Under the pieces are notes generated by a model. That model saw nothing but the letters and a program-made list of their open reading frames with translations. It did not search any database and was not told the DNA's origin. A DNA stretch of 64,000 nt from CAZVPF01 sp964628195 (GTDB lineage Bacteria; Planctomycetota; Phycisphaerae; Sedimentisphaerales; Anaerohalosphaeraceae), in the NCBI GenBank assembly GCA_964628195.1, contig CAZVPF010000012.1:18536-82535 (forward strand), read 5' to 3'. A program made the translations under genes and the position numbers. Positions 54,286 to 63,521 of the stretch are shown here, piece by piece (the first letter of the stretch is position 1; each line of letters opens with the position of its first letter).

Positions 54286-55269
54286 ATGACTGATAATTCA
54301 GGACAGGTGGTGGCGCCAGCCGGGCAGGAGGAAGCGGAAGAAAGATCATGGCTGGAACTTGACAGGTCGGTTTTCATAAAAACAGCCGTCCTTGCGCTGG
54401 GAATATGGTATTACTTCGGCGTGGAGATTGAAAAAATCGTACACCGTTGGGTTACCGACAGCAGTTGGTCGCACGGTTTCCTGATCCCCCTTTTCAGCCT
54501 TTACTTTTTACACCAGAATAAAAATCAAATCCTCCAGCTCCAGCCGAAAACAAATTACCTCGGCCTGTTCGCACTCATTGCCTGCATCGCCTTATACCCC
54601 CTGAACATAGTCCACATAAAGGTCGCCTATCTCAACCCCCTTCTCGTAATAGCGACAATAGGCGCAACCGTGTTCTTCCTCGGCAGTTGGAAACTTGTAA
54701 AATACACATGGCTGCCGATTATATACTTGTTTTTCGCGGTCCCGCTACCGGGAAGACTGTACCGTGAAATAACAATACCAATGCGTATCCTCGCTGCGAA
54801 AGTGGCGACTTTTGTTTTGAACCTTATCCCGGACCTTCAGGCTGCGGCAAGCGGTGTAGTAATTGACGTAATGTACAAAGGCAAACCGCTTGAACCCGCA
54901 CTCGACGTTGCCGAAGCATGCAGCGGAATGAGACTCCTGATGGCCTTTCTGGCGCTCGGTGTCGCAATGGCCTACCTCCATTACCGCCCTATATGGCAAA
55001 GACTCGTGCTGCTCGCCAGCACGATACCGATAGCGATTCTCTGCAATGTCATCCGCGTAACGATTACAGGCTTCATATACATTTTCGGCGACCCCAAATA
55101 CGCCCAGGGCATATATCACGACATGCTCGGTATGGCGATGCTGCCGCTGGCCTTCGGTTTCTACGGCGGGCTTGCATGGTTCATGGCAAATCTTTTCGTG
55201 GAAGATAAACCCATTGAACAGGATGTAATTGTCAGAAAAGAAACTGCGGATAATGTGAGCAATGACTAA
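54286..55269 (+). CDS. Exosortase (membrane transpeptidase-like sorting enzyme)
   Basis: This 327-residue integral membrane protein has about eight hydrophobic helices and all three catalytic-site residues of the exosortase/archaeosortase family: Cys212 (AEACSGMRLL), Arg257 (CNVIRVTITG) and His278 (IYHDMLGMAMLP). It would cleave and attach proteins with a PEP-CTERM-like tail to the cell surface. The N-terminal SSWSHGFLIPLFSLYFLHQN segment is typical of the bacterial members. AGGGTG precedes the ATG, 9 bases after the Wza-like gene. The subtype is not assigned. No protein in the window has a C-terminal sorting tail. Confidence 0.92.
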   Translation: MTDNSGQVVAPAGQEEAEERSWLELDRSVFIKTAVLALGIWYYFGVEIEKIVHRWVTDSSWSHGFLIPLFSLYFLHQNKNQILQLQPKTNYLGLFALIACIALYPLNIVHIKVAYLNPLLVIATIGATVFFLGSWKLVKYTWLPIIYLFFAVPLPGRLYREITIPMRILAAKVATFVLNLIPDLQAAASGVVIDVMYKGKPLEPALDVAEACSGMRLLMAFLALGVAMAYLHYRPIWQRLVLLASTIPIAILCNVIRVTITGFIYIFGDPKYAQGIYHDMLGMAMLPLAFGFYGGLAWFMANLFVEDKPIEQDVIVRKETADNVSND

Positions 55270-56062
55270 AATGAAAAACAAATACACACAACCGGCTTTT
55301 CTGATATGCGCAATAATTCTTTTCGCCGCAGGCGTGACGAAACAGGCGATTATCGACGCTGCTGGGGTATACCTCAAAAAAGAGGCGCTGCCCCTTAAAA
55401 AACCGCTTGACCAAATGGATAACTGGGACATTTCACCTTACAACCTGATCCAGGCATCTAAGATCAAAAACGAGGATGTCGTCGAACAGCTCGGAACCGA
55501 GCAATACATACAATGGATCATTGAGGACACTCAGGTACCCGAAGCAAGTCCCGTAAGGCTCTGCTCGTTTTTTGTAAGCTATTACACAGGCAACCCCGAT
55601 GTGGTCCCCCACGTCCCCGATGAATGCTACGTAGGCGGCGGAAACCGCATCGTATCTGCTGAAACCGTTAAACTTGATCTCGATCTCACGCAGGAAATTG
55701 TCGATTCAACGGACCTGCACCAAAATATAGGTGCACACCGAACCCTCTTCGAACGGTCCGATAACTGGGGGGCAACCCAGCAGTTTTCAGTCATGTACCT
55801 ATTCAAAGCAAACGGGGAATATGCAGCAGGAAGAACCGGCACCAGGAAAATAATGAGCAAGAACCTTTTCAGTAAATATTCGTACTACACAAAAGTGGAA
55901 TGGAAGTTTTTTGGAAATCCTAACGGAAACCAAATGATTTTCCCCGATAAACAGGAGTTGGTCGAAGCAAGTGGAAAAATGTTGTCTGTAATGTTGCCCA
56001 TACTCGATACAGAATTCTGGCCCGATTGGGAAAAAGCCAACGAACAGGACAAAAATAATTAG
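55262..56062 (+). CDS. Exosortase-associated EpsI-like protein
   Basis: This 266-residue protein has an N-terminal membrane anchor (QPAFLICAIILFAAGVTKQA). It carries the EpsI (DUF3485) pattern with PLKKPLDQMDNWDISPY and the conserved FFVSYYTGNPDVVPHVPDEC followed by YVGGG. EpsI domains are found either fused to exosortases or encoded just after them; here it is the separate form, overlapping the exosortase gene by eight bases. It probably works in the periplasm with the exosortase or in exopolysaccharide production. The exact function of the family is unknown. Confidence 0.82.
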   Translation: MTKMKNKYTQPAFLICAIILFAAGVTKQAIIDAAGVYLKKEALPLKKPLDQMDNWDISPYNLIQASKIKNEDVVEQLGTEQYIQWIIEDTQVPEASPVRLCSFFVSYYTGNPDVVPHVPDECYVGGGNRIVSAETVKLDLDLTQEIVDSTDLHQNIGAHRTLFERSDNWGATQQFSVMYLFKANGEYAAGRTGTRKIMSKNLFSKYSYYTKVEWKFFGNPNGNQMIFPDKQELVEASGKMLSVMLPILDTEFWPDWEKANEQDKNN

Positions 56063-56153
56063 CTTTCGTTTCGATTATCCCTTAATATCTCCATAAACCC
56101 GTATAAACAAGTACAAATTAATCTGATTTACCCGGAAATTTCAAGAGGCTGTT

Positions 56154-59100
56154 ATGGCAAAAAAGAGAATCAACAAAAAAGTTGCACTAATCGGTTCGGT
56201 ACTGCTGCTGCTAATGCTGCTTGGGGCAATAGTCGTAATCCTGAAAATGACCAAGGATCCCGACAAACTCGTTGCTTACGCCAAACAGGAAACTCAAAAT
56301 GAAGACTATGAACAGGCTATCAGGTATTACGCCCAGGCCCTCAATGCCGTTTCCGGTGAGCCCGAAAGGGAGATGGAAATACTCAGGTTAATCGAGGAAT
56401 TCCACAAGATAGACAACGAGCAGCATCCTTACGACTGGGACAAACTGCGCGGCACATGGAACAGGATGATCAACATCGACCCTTCCTATATTCCTGCGAG
56501 AAAATCCTTAATGGACTTCTTTTACAGGGTTGCCGACAACGGCAGCGGAAATGTCTGGAAAATGGTCGAAAACAATGCCAACGAAATAATTGATATCTAC
56601 GAGAAAAAAGGCGTTGAACCCGATACTGATACATTAATGGCACTTGGAAGAGCGAAGCTCGAACTCGCAAGGACCGGGCAGGCCACCAATCGAGAACAAA
56701 CCCTCAGCGAAGCTATCGAAACCCTCAACAAGGTCAGGACAATGGACCCTGACAATTACAATGTTTATGACTATATCTCCCGCGCAGAACTTATTCGCGG
56801 CGAAATTGAAAGTTCAAAGGGATTACCCGATGCAAGGGCAAAAGCCATCGACAGGTCGCTGGAAGTGCTCGAAGAGGCCGTCACAAAATTCCCCGAAAAC
56901 CCCCAGGTGCATATAAGCCTGATCAACACACACCTGATCAAAAAACAGGAAAACCGCGAGGAGGACCTGTCCGACATCGAAGCCGAATTTTCAGCCCTTG
57001 AAAACGAATTTCCGCAAAGTGCCGAAGTATATTCAGCCCAGGCCATCTTCTACAAAAGTGATATTGAAAAGCTCGACAAAGCAATAAACGCCTCAAGCAA
57101 GGCCATAGAAAATGACCCGCAAAATGTCGGCCACCTTTTATTATCGGCGAATCTCTATTTCAGGGATTACATTACCAACGAGAATCTCGATTCGTTTAAA
57201 ACTTCAGTCGAGATTGCTCGATCAACACTTGACATGCCCGACACCCAGGAAGTCAAGGGCCCCAGACAGTTTAGAAACAAATCCTACCGAATCGGGTCAC
57301 TTTCACTGCTTGCCCAGGCATATCTCGACCGCGCGATGCAGTTAAGCAAAGCAGGCCAAACAGAGCAAAACCGGGAATTCACAAAAAAGGCCCAGGCAGT
57401 TATTGAAGAACTTGAACAGCTTTTCGGAAGCGGCGACAACCTTGAGATCCAGAAATGGAAAGGCATACTTGATCTTGCAAAGGGTCAGGATCAAAAGGCG
57501 ATCCGCAGGATGCACAGCGCTTACGAGCAAATAAGGGCTACGGAACGTCACGATGCGTTTTTGGCCTCGGCACTTGCCGAAGCTTTCACCGGAAGCGAAA
57601 ATAACGGCATCAGGAGGGAATTCATCTGGAGCGCGATTCAGGGATGGCTGATGTCTCTCAGGCAAGGCGGTTACCAGGTAATAAGGCCCGAACTTATACT
57701 CGACTATGCCGACATCACGCTCGACATGCTCTCATGGAACGAGGGATTGTCAGCAGTGGCCATTTACGAAAACATCTTTGGAGAAAGCGACCGGACAAGG
57801 CTCCTTAAAGCAAGGGGATATGTCGGCTCCGGAAGATTCGACCAGGCCCGGGAAATCTTCAACTCGATGGAAACTAAAGACAGCCAGGCAAAGATTGTTT
57901 TAGCCGCAATGTACCAGGGAATGATCAACAGGCTCCGCAGCCCCTCATCAGGAGAAACTCCCGCGCAGCAAAATACCCAGATAGAAGGTGATATTGAAGA
58001 GCTTTTAGCTAAAAGAAATGAAATGATCGAGGACCTCGTGAAAATCGATTCCGACGACATCTCGCTTTCGATAATAACCCCTATATGCAATTACTATCTG
58101 AATGAGGAAAAAAAAGACAAAGCCGTTAAACTTGTAGAACAGTACATTAAAGTCAAACCTGACGACTACAACGCAAAAATCTTCCTCAAAAGACTCGAAC
58201 AGCCCGAGCCCTTGAATATCCCGCAGGATAAAATGGATGAAATAACACTAAGCGTCCTTGATGAAATCCGGGATGAATACCAGAAAGAGATGGTCTTTGC
58301 CGACTACTACATAAACAAAAATGAAATTGACCAGGCTGTTAAACACTACCAAAACGCACGCAAGGCAAAGCCCGAAGATTTCGTCGTGCTCGGAAAACTT
58401 TTCGAAATTTACGTTGCAACCGAGCAACTGGAAAAGGCACAGGAAATAGCAGAATACGCAAGGGACAAGAATATCGACCTTTGTGAAGGCAATCTTTTCC
58501 TCGCGGAGCTTGCGATATCTCAGGGCGACTACGAACAGGCCCTTAGAAGACTTAACAACTGCCTCGAATTCAGGCCCCTTTACCCGACGATTTACTCGCA
58601 GAGAAGCGTAGTCAATGAACAGCTCGGAAATATCGACCAGGCGATTGAAGATGCAAAGAAAGCGATCCATATAAAACCGATGGACAACATAACTTCAAAA
58701 AGACTCGCAGGTCTTCTGGCCCGAAAATATGTTTCGCTCGGCAAAACCGCCACAATCGACCTCTACTCCGAAGTCGACACAAGCTTCAGAAGGGCTATCT
58801 TGCTCAACCCCCGCGACTGGCAGATCCAAAGCATGTATGCAAGCTTCATTAACGAAAAAAGACCCGATGAAGCCCTCGCTATACACCAGAGAATCGCCGA
58901 ATCTTATCCCAACGTTATCAACTACGTTAAGCTTGGAAATAACGCCCTGCAAATGGCGCTTGAGGAAATATCGACGGAAAAAAAACAAAGCTTATTCTCC
59001 ATCGCCGAAGACGCATTCAAAACCGCATACGAGATTGATCCTTCCTCCGAGCTTGTTGTTAACAGGTACTCGGAATTTCTCAGGCAAACCGGAAAACAGG

Positions 59101-60869
59101 ATAAGATACAGGAACTCTTCAAGGACAACAAGAACGTCATCTGGCGAACTCATTTCAGAAACGGCCAATATCAAAAGGCTTTCGACGTACTTGAAAGTCT
59201 CTATTCTCAGGACAGTGAAAATGTCCAGGTCCTCAAAGGCCTGACTATGGTTGCACAGAGACTTAATGACCCGGATAAAGTAAAAAAATATTCCTCCGAG
59301 CTCATTCAATTAAATGACACAATTACCAACAGGCTGATTCAGGTCGAGTCTTATATCGAAGTCGGACTTCTCGACGAAGCCGGCAACAAACTCGAAAGCC
59401 TCAAGGAAACCAATCCTAATGAGAAAAAACTGCTCCTTCTTGAATCATGGCTTTACATCGCAAACGGCCAGGTCGAAAACTCCCTCGATTATGTCAACAG
59501 GTATCTGCAAAGTGACCCGGAAAGCGCGGTCGCATGGAACCTCAAGGCACAGGTCTGCAGTTTCCTCGGACTTTACGACGATGCCGTGGAAGCTTACGAA
59601 AAAAGCTTTTTTATCAATTCAGACCCCCAGACCCAGGTTGACCTCGCAAGGGCATACCTAAAAGCCGGAAGGAACACCGAAGCGATAAGCGAACTTCAAA
59701 AAGCCGTCCAAAACGACCGTGCCCCAAGGACTGCGATGGGAATGCTCGAACAGCTCTACATACAGTCAAACAGGGACAAGGACCTCGAAGCCTTTTACGC
59801 CCAAATTCTCGACAGGTTCCCAGACGAGCCGTACTGGTACTTCCGTGCGGGCAATTACTACTATCAGAAAGACAGGTTCTCAAGGGCACATGAGTTTTTT
59901 GAAAAGGCATGGACTCTCAGCCTCGAATCGGGCGGAAACATTGCCGCCCTGGACGCATATCTCGAAACGCTTAGGAAAACCGGCAATGATAAAAAGTTCC
60001 TCGAAATTGCCGGCCAATACACCGACTCTAAATTTGCCGTCGTAGCCTACTCACACCTCGCCCAGGAAAAGTTCGACATGGGCAGCAGGGCCGCAGCAAC
60101 CGAATATTACCGCAAAGCCCTCGACAAAGCCTCTACAAACCAGATGTTCATATACAACATCCTAAAGAATATGAAAGACACAGTAGGCCAGCTTGAAGTT
60201 GCAAAATGGTGTAACGAAAAGATCGACCAAAACCCCAACTCCGTCGCCGCCAATATCATCATGTACGAACTTGCAATGCTCGAGGAAGAATACAACAGGG
60301 CGGTTAATTACATCGACAAGGCCCTCGACATAGTGGACCCGCAAACGGGCCAGTGGCTCGAATACATGGGTATGAAAGCAAAGGCGCTAAATGCCGCTTA
60401 CATGAAAACCAGCACCGAGGATTACCTCAAAAGGAGCATAGACGTTTATGAAAAGATCATAGAGGTTTATCCGGATAATTCCTTTGTCCTCAACAACCTT
60501 GCCTATCTCCTCGCCGACAATAACCAGCGTGTTGAAGACGCGGTGAAATACGCCAAAACCGCCCTCGCGCAGGCCCCCAACAACCAAATGCTGATGGACA
60601 CCTACGGCTATGCCCTCATCAAAGCCGAGCAATACGAAAAAGCCGAACAAACCATCATCCGTTCTATACAGATATTCGAGCGTGAAGAAGGAAACAGGGC
60701 TCCATGGGACGTTTATTACCACCTCGGAATGGCACAGCAGGGCCTCGGTAAAAAATATGAAGCAATGCAGGCTTTCAGGCAGTCACTTGATCTTGCCGGT
60801 GACGATGTCTCCGAGGAAAGAAAGCAGGAAATACAGTCTCACATTGACAAACTCGCCCTGGCAGAATAA
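56154..60869 (+). CDS. Giant membrane-anchored TPR-repeat protein of the exosortase locus
   Basis: This 1571-residue protein has a single N-terminal membrane helix (about 9-31, VALIGSVLLLLMLLGAIVVI). Tetratricopeptide repeats cover nearly the full length. Clear units include YEQAIRYYAQALNAVSGEPE, KAINASSKAIENDPQNVGHL, YEQALRRLNNCLEFRPLYPT, IDQAIEDAKKAIHIKPMDNI, YDDAVEAYEKSFFINSDPQT and VEDAVKYAKTALAQAPNNQM. The layout matches the large TPR proteins often encoded beside exosortase and exopolysaccharide genes (PEP-CTERM-system TPR type). It probably scaffolds the secretion or assembly complex in the periplasm. AAGAGG precedes the ATG. Nothing points to an enzyme. Confidence 0.85.
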   Translation: MAKKRINKKVALIGSVLLLLMLLGAIVVILKMTKDPDKLVAYAKQETQNEDYEQAIRYYAQALNAVSGEPEREMEILRLIEEFHKIDNEQHPYDWDKLRGTWNRMINIDPSYIPARKSLMDFFYRVADNGSGNVWKMVENNANEIIDIYEKKGVEPDTDTLMALGRAKLELARTGQATNREQTLSEAIETLNKVRTMDPDNYNVYDYISRAELIRGEIESSKGLPDARAKAIDRSLEVLEEAVTKFPENPQVHISLINTHLIKKQENREEDLSDIEAEFSALENEFPQSAEVYSAQAIFYKSDIEKLDKAINASSKAIENDPQNVGHLLLSANLYFRDYITNENLDSFKTSVEIARSTLDMPDTQEVKGPRQFRNKSYRIGSLSLLAQAYLDRAMQLSKAGQTEQNREFTKKAQAVIEELEQLFGSGDNLEIQKWKGILDLAKGQDQKAIRRMHSAYEQIRATERHDAFLASALAEAFTGSENNGIRREFIWSAIQGWLMSLRQGGYQVIRPELILDYADITLDMLSWNEGLSAVAIYENIFGESDRTRLLKARGYVGSGRFDQAREIFNSMETKDSQAKIVLAAMYQGMINRLRSPSSGETPAQQNTQIEGDIEELLAKRNEMIEDLVKIDSDDISLSIITPICNYYLNEEKKDKAVKLVEQYIKVKPDDYNAKIFLKRLEQPEPLNIPQDKMDEITLSVLDEIRDEYQKEMVFADYYINKNEIDQAVKHYQNARKAKPEDFVVLGKLFEIYVATEQLEKAQEIAEYARDKNIDLCEGNLFLAELAISQGDYEQALRRLNNCLEFRPLYPTIYSQRSVVNEQLGNIDQAIEDAKKAIHIKPMDNITSKRLAGLLARKYVSLGKTATIDLYSEVDTSFRRAILLNPRDWQIQSMYASFINEKRPDEALAIHQRIAESYPNVINYVKLGNNALQMALEEISTEKKQSLFSIAEDAFKTAYEIDPSSELVVNRYSEFLRQTGKQDKIQELFKDNKNVIWRTHFRNGQYQKAFDVLESLYSQDSENVQVLKGLTMVAQRLNDPDKVKKYSSELIQLNDTITNRLIQVESYIEVGLLDEAGNKLESLKETNPNEKKLLLLESWLYIANGQVENSLDYVNRYLQSDPESAVAWNLKAQVCSFLGLYDDAVEAYEKSFFINSDPQTQVDLARAYLKAGRNTEAISELQKAVQNDRAPRTAMGMLEQLYIQSNRDKDLEAFYAQILDRFPDEPYWYFRAGNYYYQKDRFSRAHEFFEKAWTLSLESGGNIAALDAYLETLRKTGNDKKFLEIAGQYTDSKFAVVAYSHLAQEKFDMGSRAAATEYYRKALDKASTNQMFIYNILKNMKDTVGQLEVAKWCNEKIDQNPNSVAANIIMYELAMLEEEYNRAVNYIDKALDIVDPQTGQWLEYMGMKAKALNAAYMKTSTEDYLKRSIDVYEKIIEVYPDNSFVLNNLAYLLADNNQRVEDAVKYAKTALAQAPNNQMLMDTYGYALIKAEQYEKAEQTIIRSIQIFEREEGNRAPWDVYYHLGMAQQGLGKKYEAMQAFRQSLDLAGDDVSEERKQEIQSHIDKLALAE

Positions 60870-60886
60870 CCGGCGATGAAAAACCG

Positions 60887-60916
60887 GGCGGCATCGAAAA
60901 ACTGAAAGCTGCCGCC
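60887..60916 (+). terminator. Possible terminator after the TPR gene
   Basis: GGCGGCA (60887-60893) and TGCCGCC (60910-60916) form a 7-bp GC-rich stem with a 16-base loop, 18 bases past the stop. Only two T residues follow directly, so it is a weak candidate. Confidence 0.35.
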
Positions 60917-61033
60917 TTATCCCAGTCGAAGCAGCACGCGCACCGCCGAAGATGGATTGCCCCCGTCTTTCGGCCCCTGTAAACTGTCACGTTTTAAACT
61001 GGACTTCTTCCCCGCTGTTTGTATCCTTTATTC

Positions 61034-62041
61034 ATGCCTTTTGAAATGAACATCTACATTGCTGCCGTCGCTCTTGTCACGGGCCTGGTCATACTCATCA
61101 AGTCCGCCGACCTGCTCGTAGACGGTGCAGCCGCACTTGCCGCAAGGCTCTCGATCCCCCCCCTGCTCGTCGGACTTACCATCGTCGCAATGGGTACCTC
61201 CGCACCCGAGCTTGCCGCCAGTATCGCCGCCGTCCTCACAGGCCGCGCAGGCGCCGCCGTCGGCAATGTCTACGGCTCCAACGTCGCCAACCTCGCCCTC
61301 GTAGGCGGCATCACCGCCATGTTCAGCCCCATCCTCGTCACTAAAATCACACTCAAGCGGGACCTGCCCGCAATGCTCGCAGTCGCACTGCTGCTGTGGC
61401 CCGTATTCGCGGATATGTCCATAACCCGACCCGAAAGCCTGCTGCTGCTCATCGTCTTTTTCGCCGTAATGACACTCACGGTATACACAAGCAGGAAAAG
61501 GCAGCAAAACTCCTCGGTCGAAAGTGTCAGCCCTGAAAATCTCCTCGAACAGGTCATCCCCGCTGTTCCAGATACGCACCACTCACTGCCGGTCTCGCTG
61601 GTCTATATAATCATCGGCCTGGCGGGCCTTGCCTTCGGCGCGAAATTAACCGTCGACGGTGCCGTCTACATAGGCCAAAAAGCCGGCCTCTCGGACTCCG
61701 TAATAGGCCTTACCATAATCGCCGTCGGTACGTCGCTGCCCGAACTCATGACATGCGTCGTCGCCGCACTCAAAAAACAGGATGAGATATCCATCGGCAA
61801 CCTCGTCGGCTCCAACGTATTCAATACCGTACTTGTCATCGGCACAGCCGGCGTGATAACCCCCTTCACCATAGGCCCGCGGCTAATCGGTGTTGACTAC
61901 TGGTTCATGATCGCAATAAGCGTTCTGTTCTTCGCAATAGCGCTGATATACAAAAAGATCAGCCGCCACGCCGGTGCCGTCCTCGCAGCCATTTATTTTG
62001 CTTATATCGCCTACCTCGTAATCTTCACCCGAAGCACGTAA
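61034..62041 (+). CDS. Calcium/sodium antiporter, CaCA family (YrbG-type)
   Basis: This 335-residue membrane protein has ten or so hydrophobic helices and the two inverted alpha repeats of cation/Ca2+ exchangers. The first is VAMGTSAPELAASIAA with GNVYGSNVANLAL, the second VGTSLPELMTCVVAA with GNLVGSNVFNTVL. Both conserved Glu residues of G-T-S-x-P-E are present. It would export Ca2+ (or another cation) in exchange for Na+. ATG at 61034 is my choice; TTG at 61019 and ATG at 61046 are also in frame, and none has a clear ribosome-binding site. The gene stands alone. Confidence 0.9.
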   Translation: MPFEMNIYIAAVALVTGLVILIKSADLLVDGAAALAARLSIPPLLVGLTIVAMGTSAPELAASIAAVLTGRAGAAVGNVYGSNVANLALVGGITAMFSPILVTKITLKRDLPAMLAVALLLWPVFADMSITRPESLLLLIVFFAVMTLTVYTSRKRQQNSSVESVSPENLLEQVIPAVPDTHHSLPVSLVYIIIGLAGLAFGAKLTVDGAVYIGQKAGLSDSVIGLTIIAVGTSLPELMTCVVAALKKQDEISIGNLVGSNVFNTVLVIGTAGVITPFTIGPRLIGVDYWFMIAISVLFFAIALIYKKISRHAGAVLAAIYFAYIAYLVIFTRST

Positions 62042-62137
62042 AAAGCATCCCAATTGTCATTCCCGCGAAAACAAAAAACAACACCTGCGTCCCCAACCAT
62101 GCACAATATTTTCAATGCAAAAACTTCCCACCCTCTA

Positions 62138-62186
62138 TTGCCTAATGCCTATTGCCTGTTTCCTGATTCCTATATCCTATAACCTA
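62138..62186 (+). repeat. Seven-copy heptamer tandem repeat
   Basis: Seven tandem 7-base units: TTGCCTA, ATGCCTA, TTGCCTG, TTTCCTG, ATTCCTA, TATCCTA, TAACCTA. Each keeps CCT at positions 4-6. The degenerate consensus suggests an ageing short tandem repeat of the kind often found in intergenic DNA. Confidence 0.75.
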
Positions 62187-62360
62187 TAAACTGCCCTTAG
62201 CGGCTTTGCGCGATAATAAAAAACACCGCCCGTCGACAGTACAAAAAACACCGCAGGACCGAGAATATCACTACAATCAAACCACACAAAAAAGCAGATG
62301 AAAGATTTCACTGTTATAGCCACAGAAATTCTTCAATAATTTATGTTTTTAGGAAAAGGC

Positions 62361-62389
62361 TTGATGTGCGGAACGTTTTGGTATATAAT
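62361..62389 (+). promoter_or_regulatory. Strong sigma70-type promoter before a truncated frame
   Basis: TTGATG (62361-62366), exactly 17 bases, then perfect TATAAT (62384-62389). A leader of about 70 bases with the TAATAAC/GTTATTA hairpin (62428-62447) leads to the ATG at 62467. Confidence 0.65.
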
Positions 62390-62466
62390 CTTGGTTTTAA
62401 GATATAACTCTGTATGGTGTTACCTAATAATAACTTTATGGTTATTAAACCACTTTGAGAAAAAAA

Positions 62467-62556
62467 ATGAAATCTTTGGACTCAAAAGATATCAAAAAAG
62501 TCTGGCAGGATTACTTCGACAGCGGCAAACAGGGACAGAGCAATAAAGCTATATAA
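62467..62556 (+). pseudogene. 29-codon frame, possibly the 5' stub of an alanyl-tRNA synthetase gene
   Basis: The frame encodes MKSLDSKDIKKVWQDYFDSG and then KQGQSNKAI before TAA. The first 18 residues resemble the start of alanyl-tRNA synthetases (M-K-x-L-x-S-x-D/E-I/V-R/K-x-x-F/W-x-D-F/Y-F), but the following G-H-x-x-V-x-S-S-S-L is missing and the frame ends at once. It has a strong promoter (62361-62389), and the AT-rich island starts three bases after its stop. It could instead be a genuine small protein; the resemblance is short and unconfirmed. Confidence 0.35.
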
Positions 62557-62558
62557 TA

Positions 62559-63512
62559 TTACTGGAGTCGTTCAATTAACATATTCCAATAGAATTCAGA
62601 AGCCCCTTTTTTTGAGTAGGTATATTCATCTCCCAACGTACCAATCTGCGGTTTTAAAAACAATGAATAACCATCGTCCTCAATTACAAGAGAGCAGTTA
62701 ATGCTATTGTTGGATTTATTAGTTGAATAAGTAATCCCACTTCCAAAATGATTGTCAGTTCTATTTCTAATTAAACAACCGGCAATCTCACTACCATTAC
62801 GATATATTGTTACATAGAATTTGTTAGTTTCAGGCTTATAGATATAAGTAATCCCAAGATTTCGTTTTTCTAATTCTTCAAGAGAATTCTTGAAAAATTT
62901 CGACATGTATTCAAAAGCTTCGTCTTTGAAGGTGTCTTTTTCATAGTCTGTAAAATCTTTTTTTAATCTCAAATTACTCGATCTAAGAATATTGGTAATA
63001 GTAGCATTTGACTCTGAAAACGGAGCACTATCGCCAATTTCAACTCTTCCAATCTCTGGCTTTGGCTGAGATACTAAAATTCCTTTGATTATTTTACGTA
63101 TTTCTTTAGTAACCTGGCTATAAGCTTTATTTGGATTTTCAAAATCGACTATAGGTTTTCCATCTTGTGGGCATGCAAGCAGGGTTCTCAAAGGGGTATT
63201 TCTCCAATCACAATGATCTATAATTATTGGTATAACTTTTGCAATACCTTCTTCCCTCATTTCTAATGCCTTTTTCAATTCATTGCTATAACAATATTCA
63301 GAGGCTAAAAAATTAGGGCTTACAAGCAAAAGTATAATTTGCGACTCTACGAGATTTTGATCTATGGCCTTTTCAAAATCTTCGCCTGCTGTTATTCTTC
63401 TATCATGCCAAGTTTCAATTTCTTTCTCTCTTTTGAGAACAGCAAGATGTTTTTCGAGTTCATCTCTAATAGTTTTGTCATAATGAGAATATGAGAAAAA
63501 TACTTTAACCAT
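62559..63512 (-). CDS. TIR-domain protein, probable NADase-type defence effector
   Basis: This 317-residue protein starts with a TIR domain (residues 1-140). Landmarks are VKVFFSYSHYDKTIRDELEK, a HDRRITAGEDFEKAIDQN loop, IILLLVSPNFLASEYCYSNE with Glu78 in the place of the catalytic Glu of NAD-cleaving TIRs, and VIPIIIDHCDWRNTPL. The C-terminal half (about 175-317) is a domain I do not recognise: helical first, then beta-rich (ITYIYKPETNKFYVTIYRNG, INCSLVIEDDGYSLFLKPQI). An AGGTGA site precedes the ATG. Base composition is markedly AT-rich compared with the rest of the window, a sign of transfer. A role in anti-phage abortive infection is inferred from the TIR fold. Confidence 0.82.
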   Translation of the reverse strand: MVKVFFSYSHYDKTIRDELEKHLAVLKREKEIETWHDRRITAGEDFEKAIDQNLVESQIILLLVSPNFLASEYCYSNELKKALEMREEGIAKVIPIIIDHCDWRNTPLRTLLACPQDGKPIVDFENPNKAYSQVTKEIRKIIKGILVSQPKPEIGRVEIGDSAPFSESNATITNILRSSNLRLKKDFTDYEKDTFKDEAFEYMSKFFKNSLEELEKRNLGITYIYKPETNKFYVTIYRNGSEIAGCLIRNRTDNHFGSGITYSTNKSNNSINCSLVIEDDGYSLFLKPQIGTLGDEYTYSKKGASEFYWNMLIERLQ

Positions 63513-63521
63513 CTAATTCAC

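Larger units (their letters stand above)
62042..62466. other. Gene-poor stretch before the AT-rich island
   Basis: 425 bases without a convincing gene. It holds a fragment of the common TGTCATTCCCGCGAAA intergenic element (about 62056-62071; its GCGGGAAT second arm is absent), the heptamer repeat at 62138-62186, the promoter at 62361-62389, and a perfect hairpin TAATAAC/GTTATTA (62428-62447). An open frame 62343-62546 overlaps the promoter and is not protein-like. Confidence 0.5.

Noticed and set aside
62343..62546. 67-codon plus-strand frame
   Set aside because: It starts upstream of and reads through the TTGATG/TATAAT promoter, has no ribosome-binding site, and its sequence is not protein-like; the 62467 frame fits better.
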